Source: Pseudomonadota bacterium (GTDB lineage: Bacteria > Pseudomonadota > Gammaproteobacteria > Burkholderiales > Burkholderiaceae_D). From it: a DNA stretch of 6,617 nt. Under the pieces are notes generated by a model. It was not told the origin of the DNA and did no database searches. It worked only from the letters and a program-made list of their open reading frames with translations. Position 1 is the stretch's first letter. The number at the start of each line of letters is the position of its first letter. The DNA is taken from contig JAEZLB010000350.1 of the NCBI GenBank assembly GCA_023435945.1, positions 1 through 6,617 on the forward strand, in the 5' to 3' direction. Positions 1 through 4,610 of this stretch are shown piece by piece. The position numbers were made by a program, and so were the translations under genes.

Positions 1-30
1 TTAAAGCTGACGGATCGGAGGCAGCATTAA
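1..30 (+). CDS. Possible 3' end of an upstream gene (partial)
   Basis: Frame 1 is open from the left edge to a TAA at 28-30 and would encode the tail LKLTDRRQH. The other two frames either stop at once or read into the next gene. If real, this gene ends about 9 bp before the amiS-like start, so the two would form an operon. In known genomes AmiS/UreI channels often follow amidase, formamidase or urease genes, but nine residues are far too few to identify the product. Low confidence. Confidence 0.25.
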   Translation, partial: LKLTDRRQH

Positions 31-39
31 GGAGACATT

Positions 40-555
40 ATGCTTCTGGGACTTTCACTACTTTATGTCGGGGCAGTGCTGTTTCTCAATGGTTTGTGGT
101 TGCTGAATCGTATCGGTGACCGCGAAATATGGGTGATCAATATATTCTCCGGCGGCTTGACTCTCCTCGTTGCGTTATACATGGCATTCAATGGAGATGC
201 AGATGCCGCTTCGATCAAAGGTGCAGCACTCACCCTTTTATTCTCTTTTACTTATTTCTGGGTGGCTTTAAATCGCTTCAATGGCGCAGATGGGCGGGGA
301 CTGGGGTGGTTCAGTCTTTTTGTCGCCATTACTGTGGTGCCGGTTGCATTTGATACGCTGCGCAATGCCAGCTCGACGTGGGAAGTCTGGTTTGGATTGA
401 GCTGGGCAGCTTGGGCGATATTGTGGTTTATGTTTTTCCTGCTGCTTGCGCTGCAAAAGAGCATTGCACGACCAACTGGCCTGCTTGCAGTGGCGTGCGG
501 AATCGCTACGGGGTGGCTGCCAGGTTACCTCCTGCTCGATGGCGTTCTGGCGTAA
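40..555 (+). CDS. amiS: AmiS/UreI-family urea/short-chain amide channel
   Basis: This 171-residue inner-membrane protein should form a pore for passive uptake of urea or small amides such as formamide and acetamide, feeding a cytoplasmic urease or amidase. It is rich in hydrophobic helices, about six in all. Family landmarks are visible: LLYVGAVLFLNG at residues 7-18, NIFSGGL at 34-40, the LLFSFTYFWVALN block at 66-78, GWFSLFVAI at 89-97 and the Trp-rich WAAWAILWF at 122-130. The length matches AmiS rather than the longer H. pylori UreI (195 residues). The loop after helix 2 (about residues 50-61) is short, and the protein has no histidine at all. The periplasmic histidines that give UreI its acid gating are therefore absent, and this should be a constitutively open AmiS-type channel. 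The start is supported by TAAGGAG at 28-34, five bases before ATG. A strong terminator follows. No urease or amidase lies in the window, so the substrate is inferred from family only. Confidence 0.88.
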   Translation: MLLGLSLLYVGAVLFLNGLWLLNRIGDREIWVINIFSGGLTLLVALYMAFNGDADAASIKGAALTLLFSFTYFWVALNRFNGADGRGLGWFSLFVAITVVPVAFDTLRNASSTWEVWFGLSWAAWAILWFMFFLLLALQKSIARPTGLLAVACGIATGWLPGYLLLDGVLA

Positions 556-592
556 TTAGAGAGCACCTCTAGTAGGCGCGCAGAGGCCCGGC

Positions 593-624
593 AATAAAAA
601 AGCGACCTTGGTCGCTTTTTTATT
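593..624 (+). terminator. Intrinsic terminator, probably bidirectional
   Basis: A perfect 15-bp inverted repeat: arms 593-607 and 610-624. The GC core GCGAC/GTCGC closes a CTTG tetraloop, and the core is flanked by six A on the left and six T on the right. It lies 38 bp after the amiS-like stop. The A-tract means it could also terminate minus-strand transcription. Confidence 0.92.
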
Positions 625-941
625 GGAAGTCAGCATTTTCTGCCATGAATCGGGTTCGCAGGAAATTTAAGGGGGCAAGTTAAAAAGCGCTTTCATAGCA
701 GAACAATACCTGCAGGACCCATTCAAACTACCTGAGTGGGGGGGAGGTGCAGTTATTACATCCTTGAAATTCCGAATCGGAAATGGCTGCTTTCACCAGC
801 AAGCAGAGAAGGAAGAATGACTCCTTGCGAGCTGTCTGCGAGGATGCGTGCGGAGAGCCGGATATTCCTGTCTGCGATGCCGGGCATAGGGCAGACATGG
901 AAGTAGATGATCTTAAGCAAAAGCAGGCGCAACCATAGCCG
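625..941. other. Intergenic region with no recognised gene
   Basis: No convincing gene is visible. A 29-codon ATG frame at 817-906 has GAAGGA only about three bases upstream and resembles nothing known. Minor structure: a 13-bp palindrome TTCCGAATCGGAA at 770-782 (6-bp arms around one A), preceded by CTTGAAA at 763-769; a 10-bp direct repeat CTGTCTGCGA at 832-841 and 868-877; and a run of seven or more G near 738-745. These could be regulator sites for the downstream heat-shock gene, but nothing ties them to a known regulator. Confidence 0.4.
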
Positions 942-969
942 CTTTGAAAAAGTCCCGGTTATACCATTC
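942..969 (+). promoter_or_regulatory. Candidate heat-shock (sigma32-like) promoter for hsp20
   Basis: CTTTGAAA at 942-949 resembles the sigma32 -35 element (CTTGAAA; 6 of 7 over 943-949). TACCATTC at 962-969 partly resembles the -10 element CCCCATnT, sharing the CCAT core after a spacer of 12 bases. No good sigma70 promoter with 16-18 bp spacing is evident here. Transcription would start near 975, leaving a 5' UTR of about 60 bases that holds the hairpin over the start codon. This is a weak match, made plausible mainly because the next gene is an Hsp20. Confidence 0.33.
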
Positions 970-1008
970 TGGGCAGGCCCAGACTGTAAGAAGGTGAGGG
1001 TAATAGAC

Positions 1009-1037
1009 TCATCATTTCCAATAGGAGGCAGCGATGA
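1009..1037 (+). promoter_or_regulatory. Candidate RNA thermometer over the hsp20 SD and start codon
   Basis: In the mRNA, UUUCC (1015-1019) pairs with the SD bases GGAGG (1024-1028) across an AAUA tetraloop, with two G-U wobbles. UCAUC (1009-1013) pairs with GAUGA (1033-1037), which includes the AUG at 1034-1036. An asymmetric internal loop (A1014 against 1029-1032) separates the two stems. Both the SD and the start codon are thus masked by a weak, imperfect hairpin expected to open when warmed. This is the design principle of ROSE and fourU thermometers, which typically control small heat-shock genes. The sequence does not match the canonical ROSE or fourU motifs, so it would be a separate variant. 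Pairing was worked out by eye; stability was not calculated. Confidence 0.5.
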
Positions 1038-1540
1038 AAATCCATGAAATCAAGGAAGGCTTGTCCACTTTCCAGGATTCTTTGGCAGATGGGTGGAATC
1101 ATGTGAGTCAGGCCGCTTCAAGTGCCCTGACACGATTCAGGCCGGGCGAGCAGACCAAGCTGCCCGATAAAACCAAGGTGGACGACATGTTTTATATTCC
1201 ATCAGGCACCTGGTCCATGCTGGGTGGAAATGTGTTTGAAGACGAGAGCAGGGTAGTCGTGCAACTGGAGGTGCCTGGTCTGGAGAAGGAAGATCTGGTG
1301 GTGGAGGTACAAGGAAGCAACCTCGTTGTGCGTGGCGAGAAGCGTTTTCGCGCTGAGACCAGCGAAGGGCGTTATCGCGTACTGCAATGTGCGTATGGAA
1401 GCTTTCAGCGAATTGTTCCTTTGCCTGCTACCGTGAGAGGCGAGCAAGCCAAGGCTGCCTATGTCAATGGCGTTGTGCGGGTGGAGTTGCCTAAGGCGGA
1501 AATACGGCCTCCCCAGACCATAGAAATCGAGGACAACTAA
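1034..1540 (+). CDS. hsp20: Small heat-shock protein, Hsp20/alpha-crystallin family
   Basis: This 168-residue cytoplasmic ATP-independent holdase binds unfolding proteins and passes them to DnaK/ClpB-type refolding machines. The N-terminal arm (1-66) is variable and helical. The alpha-crystallin domain runs from about 67 to 156, with VVVQLEVPGLEKEDL at 74-88, LVVRGEK at 97-103, YGSFQRIVPLP at 121-131 and the signature A-x-x-x-N-G-V-V-x-V-x-L-P-K ending at K154. The short C-terminal tail carries the I-x-I oligomerisation motif (IEI, 163-165). Length and order fit class A/B bacterial Hsp20s. The start is fixed by AGGAGG at 1023-1028, five bases before ATG. The gene appears monocistronic: a structured 3' region and a new promoter follow. 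Control probably combines a heat-shock promoter with the hairpin over the start site; both are inferences. Confidence 0.95.
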   Translation: MKIHEIKEGLSTFQDSLADGWNHVSQAASSALTRFRPGEQTKLPDKTKVDDMFYIPSGTWSMLGGNVFEDESRVVVQLEVPGLEKEDLVVEVQGSNLVVRGEKRFRAETSEGRYRVLQCAYGSFQRIVPLPATVRGEQAKAAYVNGVVRVELPKAEIRPPQTIEIEDN

Positions 1541-1566
1541 TTTCATTTAAGAAGAATGAGCCGGTG

Positions 1567-1635
1567 GCAAGATGGGGGAAGGAGGGATGTGCTTCCAAAA
1601 AGCTTTGTTTGAGGCGCAAACATGAGCCATCTTGC
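1567..1635 (+). other. Branched inverted-repeat structure downstream of hsp20
   Basis: A perfect 9-bp outer stem, GCAAGATGG (1567-1575) with CCATCTTGC (1627-1635), encloses two smaller hairpins: GGAAG 1577-1581 with CTTCC 1592-1596, and GTTTG 1607-1611 with CAAAC 1617-1621. As RNA this would be a three-way junction in the hsp20 3' UTR, 27 bases after its stop. There is no T-tract after the outer stem, so it is not a typical intrinsic terminator. It may protect the mRNA 3' end, assist termination, or be chance. Confidence 0.4.
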
Positions 1636-1664
1636 TCTTAAATTCAGGAAAGGGGGCACTACGG

Positions 1665-1692
1665 TTGACGAAAAAAAATAAAGCTATATACT
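1665..1692 (+). promoter_or_regulatory. Strong sigma70-type promoter
   Basis: TTGACG at 1665-1670 (5 of 6 to TTGACA), a 16-bp A-rich spacer, and TATACT at 1687-1692 (5 of 6 to TATAAT). The transcription start is expected near 1699. This is the best promoter match in the window. It points into the short unit ending at 1934, and by read-through into usp. Confidence 0.78.
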
Positions 1693-1729
1693 CGGGCTAT
1701 CACTACCTCAATCAGATATCAACCCCCTA

Positions 1730-1918
1730 ATGAACAAAACAGCCATTCTTTCGAATAGCCTCTGTTCATCCCTGTCTCAGGGAGGGTTGCGCACGTCCGT
1801 ACTAGAAGCGGCTTATGAATTGGCTGTTGCAGCCATTCAGGGCCTTCAGACTGGCCTTCTTCAATCTCTGGCGCGAGGCCACGCCTTCCTCACTTTTGCT
1901 CGGCGAGTGACACGCTAA
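1730..1918 (+). CDS. Hypothetical 62-residue protein
   Basis: The frame begins with ATG about 30 bases after the predicted transcription start, and its TAA is the first part of the terminator stem, so it fills the transcript almost exactly. The product begins MNKTAILSNSL. From about residue 23 to 59 it could form one or two amphipathic helices (SVLEAAYELAVAAIQGL and LLQSLARGHAFLTFARRV), ending Arg-rich. There is no clear membrane segment, signal peptide or metal site. Against coding: the bases before ATG (AACCCCCTA) contain no SD, and codon use is neutral. An alternative internal frame at 1815-1910 (31 codons, beginning MNWLLQPF) also exists. I do not recognise the family; the unit may instead be a small RNA. 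Confidence 0.4.
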   Translation: MNKTAILSNSLCSSLSQGGLRTSVLEAAYELAVAAIQGLQTGLLQSLARGHAFLTFARRVTR

Positions 1919-1934
1919 ACCCCACAGGGGTTTT
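1917..1934 (+). terminator. Intrinsic terminator of the short unit
   Basis: AAACCCC (1917-1923) and GGGGTTT (1927-1933) form a 7-bp hairpin with an ACA loop, ending in four T. The T run is short and followed by CC, so termination may be incomplete and permit read-through into usp. The stop codon of the 62-codon frame overlaps the left arm. Confidence 0.6.
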
Positions 1935-2002
1935 CCATCACTCCCGAGCACACCAACCTTTTTCCATTAACTTTTGATAGCTATTTTTTAGCTGGTTGAT
2001 GC

Positions 2003-2023
2003 CATTCGTCAGCAAAACGAATG
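2003..2023 (+). repeat. Inverted repeat in the usp leader
   Basis: CATTCGT (2003-2009) and ACGAATG (2017-2023) are perfect 7-bp arms with a 7-base spacer, ending 7 bases before the usp SD (AGGAGG 2031-2036). It could be a protein-binding operator or an RNA hairpin affecting translation. Just upstream are two TTGAT sequences at 1974-1978 and 1996-2000, 22 bp apart. They resemble FNR half-sites but lack the partner ATCAA. No convincing -35/-10 pair is visible in 1935-2000. Confidence 0.5.
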
Positions 2024-2041
2024 CGGTAAAAGGAGGCATGC

Positions 2042-3040
2042 ATGCAAAACGAAATTACCCGGCCTCAATGGAAGGTTTACACCAATTCGGCTTTGGCTGA
2101 TAGCAAGGCTATTCGCGAGAGCACGAAAAGGCTGCTAATGATCACGGACTTTTCGCAGAATGCGGAACACGCTGAAGGGAGGGCCGCCATGCTGAGCATG
2201 GAGCTGAATAATCAGCCGCTGGAAATCATGGCTATCGGCAGCGGCGGAAGCGGAACGGATTCGGGTTCTCATCGCCTGGTAGCGATAGGAGATGCCAAGC
2301 CAGAATCCGTGGGCAATATTGAAAGCGGACTGCGCGATGTGGCCCACCGCCTGAGCAAGTGGGAAAAACTGGCTTATATCTGCTCGATCCGCTTCGGCAA
2401 TCCGGTTTCCGGAATTGTAGACAGGGCCGAGGAGATGGATGCCTTTGTCACTGTAATTGGTTCTTATGGCGGCACCATTGCAACCAATCTGACACGCGGT
2501 TACAGCACGATAGATGTCGTTCGAGCGGTTACCCGTCCAGTGCTGGTGGTCAAGCAGGAGCCGCTTGAGTCCTACCGCAAGGTATTAATTGCCACCGATT
2601 TTTCGGAGGCTTCCCTGCAGGCGGCAAGAGTGGCGATGACATTGGCACCCCAGGCGGAATTCGAATTGCTGCATGTGATTGAAGATAGCCGGCTGATGAC
2701 GATTTCCAGCGAAGTGGAAACCAATGAGAGCAGAGTGGAGCGGCGGATTGAAGAGGACGAGGCTGCTAAATTCCGCCTTGCCCAACTGGTTCCGGAGCTG
2801 AAGCTGGATGCCGGGCAGGTGTCACTGGTCGTAAGACATGGTTTTCCCTCCGGAATCGTTCACGCGCGGGCCAGGGAAATCGGTGCCGACCTGGTGGCGT
2901 ACGGAAAGGTCTCCTGCTCCGATGGATACAACCAGACGCTGGGCAGTGTGGCGATGGGATTGCTGGTGCAAAGCACCTGCGATGTGCTGATGGCTTGTGA
3001 GACCGGGGATGGGGGCGGCGACACCAAACCTGCCGCGTGA
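2042..3040 (+). CDS. Universal stress protein with two tandem UspA domains
   Basis: This 332-residue cytoplasmic protein carries two Usp alpha/beta domains in one chain, about 31-171 and 178-319, after a 30-residue N-terminal extension. Each domain opens with the usual strand and loop (LLMITDFS 31-38; VLIATDFSEAS 181-191) and ends with a strand after a ligand loop (RPVLVVKQ 165-172; CDVLMACE 313-320). The ATP-site signature is G-x2-G-x9-G-[ST]. Domain 1 has G140-SY-G143, nine residues, then G153-Y154. Domain 2 has G288-KV-S291, nine residues, then G301-S302. Each copy therefore departs at one position, and nucleotide binding may be weakened in one or both. Tandem Usps act in survival of starvation, oxidative or oxygen-limitation stress. 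AGGAGG sits five bases before ATG. The tail is Gly/Asp-rich. rnk follows 179 bp later on the same strand. Confidence 0.93.
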   Translation: MQNEITRPQWKVYTNSALADSKAIRESTKRLLMITDFSQNAEHAEGRAAMLSMELNNQPLEIMAIGSGGSGTDSGSHRLVAIGDAKPESVGNIESGLRDVAHRLSKWEKLAYICSIRFGNPVSGIVDRAEEMDAFVTVIGSYGGTIATNLTRGYSTIDVVRAVTRPVLVVKQEPLESYRKVLIATDFSEASLQAARVAMTLAPQAEFELLHVIEDSRLMTISSEVETNESRVERRIEEDEAAKFRLAQLVPELKLDAGQVSLVVRHGFPSGIVHARAREIGADLVAYGKVSCSDGYNQTLGSVAMGLLVQSTCDVLMACETGDGGGDTKPAA

Positions 3041-3095
3041 TGGGCTTCAGTAACGCCTGTAACGGGTTTCTGAAAGATCTGAAGGAGCCTCGTCA

Positions 3096-3194
3096 ATGGC
3101 ATGGTTGTCGGAAAGGGGGAGATTTGATATCCGCATTAGTAGACCGGTGCCCGGACGCGGAAGGCATTGCAAAGTCCTGGGTTTCATTCATTAA
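3096..3194 (+). CDS. Possible 32-codon leader ORF before rnk
   Basis: AAGGAG near 3082-3087, about eight bases before ATG at 3096, is a good ribosome site. It opens a 32-codon frame (MAWLSERGRFDIRIS...) that is Arg-rich and ends in TAA at 3192-3194, 25 bp before rnk. The predicted peptide resembles nothing I know. A different frame is also open through this gap (from 3037, in phase with rnk) but lacks an SD. The SD is the only real support, so this may be a translated leader coupling to rnk, or chance. Confidence 0.28.
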   Translation: MAWLSERGRFDIRISRPVPGRGRHCKVLGFIH

Positions 3195-3219
3195 AAAACG
3201 ACTATTCAAAGTGGAAAAT

Positions 3220-3624
3220 ATGACCAAAATTGTTTTATCTTCATTCGATGTTGAGCGCATCGAAGCGCTGGTGGATACGCTGCCAGATTCGGAAGAGCCG
3301 GTGGCAATGGCTTTGCTTGATGAAATCAAGCGTGCGGAGATAGTGGAGCCGCGCAATGTTCCGCCGAATGTGGTGACGATGAACTCGCAGGTGCGCGCGC
3401 TCATTGAATCCACAGGCCTGGAACTGAGCTTGACGCTGGTTTATCCCAAGGATATTCAGACCGATGGCAATACCGTTTCGATACTGGCTCCTGTCGGCAG
3501 TGCGCTGCTGGGTTTGTCGGTGGGCGACTCGATAGACTGGTCCGGTCCGACTGGCCAGAACATCAAGGTTAGAGTGGTCGACCTGCTGTATCAGCCTGAG
3601 CGCAGCGGTGATTATCATTTGTAA
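3220..3624 (+). CDS. rnk: Rnk-type regulator of nucleoside diphosphate kinase (GreA/GreB C-terminal-like)
   Basis: This 134-residue protein is close to the 136 residues of E. coli Rnk. It has a short N-terminal helical hairpin (about 1-45), shorter than the GreA/GreB coiled coil, then an FKBP-like domain (46-134). Family hallmarks: VVTMNS at 51-56, LTLVYP at 71-76, SILAPVGSALLGLSVGDSI at 87-105 and the end YQPERSGDY at 125-132. Rnk binds RNA polymerase near the secondary channel. It lacks the acidic transcript-cleavage tip of Gre factors, may compete with them, and in gammaproteobacteria affects nucleoside diphosphate kinase levels. The ATG at 3220 is chosen over the upstream in-frame ATG at 3037 because conserved similarity starts here and a modest SD (AGTGGA) lies just upstream. 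The upstream extension would also overlap the usp stop. A 39-bp gap to the next gene suggests co-transcription. Confidence 0.92.
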   Translation: MTKIVLSSFDVERIEALVDTLPDSEEPVAMALLDEIKRAEIVEPRNVPPNVVTMNSQVRALIESTGLELSLTLVYPKDIQTDGNTVSILAPVGSALLGLSVGDSIDWSGPTGQNIKVRVVDLLYQPERSGDYHL

Positions 3625-3663
3625 TCCGGAGGTGCATCCGGTTATTCATGAGGTGCGTGTCGC

Positions 3664-4539
3664 ATGGATCTGAGTACGAATTTCCTCAGGGCTAAGCGGC
3701 CCTGCACAGACGGTTTCCGCTGGTTCCTGAAACGCTTCCGGGAAGGCAGTGACTATCAGGAGTTGCTGGATGCGCTGGTGGAAGACGGTCGGGTGGAGGA
3801 TGCGCTTTGGGTGCTGAATCAGTTCGGTCACACTGATGAGGTGTTAGCCGTCGATTCGCTGGAGGCGGCGGCTATCGTGTTTGCCGGTACGCTGGAAGTG
3901 CGCGGCAATATCGAGACCGATGGGTTGCTGGTTGCGGGCCGCACGATCCGTGCCGGAGGAAGTATCCGTGCCGGTGGCGCGCTGGTTGCCGGTGAAGACA
4001 TCATTGCCGGCGGCGGCATACGTTGCAGCGAGAGGCTGCAGGTCGACGGCCATGTGCGTGCCGGATGGGGCGTGGATGTCCAGGGACCTATCAAGTGCGG
4101 TGGCGATATGCGGGTCACGTGGGATCTGTACTGCGACAGCGAAATCGCGGTACAGGGAAGTGCCACGATAGGAAAGGACCTGGTCACCAAAGGGTCGATC
4201 CACTGCGGCAAGGGCCTGCGTACCGGCGGTGCGGTCAAATGCCTGGAGAATGTTTTCACCGGATATGGTATCGATGCTGCCGGCACGATCTTTTGCCATG
4301 GCCATCTGGAAGCGCAATGGGGTATCAAAAGCGGCGAATTCATCATTGCCAATGGCAGCATACGTGCCGGCGAGAGTCTGTATGCCATCGAGGAGATACA
4401 GGCCGGGGTTGGTTATGGCATCTATGCGGGGACTCATGTGCGGGTCGATGCATGGGAGGCCAGTGCTCAGGTACGAGCGCGCTGCAAGCCCGAGCGCCTG
4501 ATGAGCGGATGCTGGATGGAAGAAATTCCGGCGCTATAA
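3664..4539 (+). CDS. Unknown hexapeptide-repeat beta-solenoid protein
   Basis: This 291-residue protein belongs to no family I can name with confidence. Residues 1-64 look helical and charged (FRWFLKRF 18-25; YQELLDALVEDGRVEDALWVL 31-51). Residues 70-249 are exactly 30 six-residue repeats with no insertion or deletion. Position 2 is I/L/V/M in 29 of 30; position 4 is Ala (12), Cys (6), Val (5), Thr (4) or similar; position 5 or 6 is often Gly. Examples are TIRAGG, SIRAGG, DIIAGG and SIHCGK. Such a pattern predicts a beta-solenoid; three repeats per turn would give ten 18-residue coils. The register (small residue two after the aliphatic) differs from the acyltransferase hexapeptide motif, where it is two before. 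Bactofilin-like polymer scaffolds are the nearest concept. No signal peptide or membrane helix is seen, so it is probably cytoplasmic. Residues 250-291 form a less regular cap containing two Cys. An in-frame stop at 3649-3651 fixes ATG 3664 as the first start; its SD is weak (AGGTG). It is probably in an operon with rnk. Confidence 0.85.
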   Translation: MDLSTNFLRAKRPCTDGFRWFLKRFREGSDYQELLDALVEDGRVEDALWVLNQFGHTDEVLAVDSLEAAAIVFAGTLEVRGNIETDGLLVAGRTIRAGGSIRAGGALVAGEDIIAGGGIRCSERLQVDGHVRAGWGVDVQGPIKCGGDMRVTWDLYCDSEIAVQGSATIGKDLVTKGSIHCGKGLRTGGAVKCLENVFTGYGIDAAGTIFCHGHLEAQWGIKSGEFIIANGSIRAGESLYAIEEIQAGVGYGIYAGTHVRVDAWEASAQVRARCKPERLMSGCWMEEIPAL

Positions 4540-4610
4540 CAGCACTTGCCGACCGTGTCCGGATTGCGGGCAGCGCAGGACGTGCAGCCGGAATACAGGC
4601 TCCAAGCCGC

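Larger units (their letters stand above)
1699..1934 (+). ncRNA. Candidate small RNA or leader transcript upstream of usp
   Basis: A strong promoter (start near 1699) and a hairpin terminator (1917-1934) bracket a unit of about 235 nt, a typical sRNA size. It ends 107 bp before the usp start. Local pairing includes CAACCC near 1719-1724 with GGGTTG near 1784-1789, and short GC-rich hairpins in 1866-1910. It overlaps a 62-codon frame that lacks a visible SD, which is why a non-coding or regulatory transcript is considered. It could also be an attenuator-type leader for usp. I recognise no known RNA family. Confidence 0.38.

Noticed and set aside
763..790. CTTGAAA at 763-769 as the main sigma32 promoter of hsp20
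   Set aside because: The -35 match is perfect but nothing resembling CCCCATnT follows at 12-15 bases, and the leader would exceed 240 bases.
817..906. 29-codon ATG frame in the amiS-hsp20 gap
   Set aside because: The GAAGGA is too close to ATG, the product has no recognisable feature, and no promoter or terminator frames it.
1974..2000. FNR/ANR box upstream of usp
   Set aside because: Two TTGAT half-sites exist but neither has the ATCAA partner at the required four-base spacing.
3037..3219. N-terminal extension of rnk from the ATG at 3037
   Set aside because: Rnk homologues begin with the sequence starting at 3220, the resulting length (134) matches the family, and the extension overlaps the usp stop and lacks an SD.
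3626..3641. CCGGA/TCCGG hairpin right after the rnk stop as a terminator
   Set aside because: Only a 5-bp stem with no T-tract; the next gene starts 39 bp after rnk, so termination here is unlikely.
3828..4437. Two antisense open frames (186 and 197 codons) opposite the solenoid gene
   Set aside because: Long antisense frames are expected opposite a periodic GC-rich gene. Their products are Pro/Ser- or Ala-rich shadows without recognisable domains or ribosome sites.
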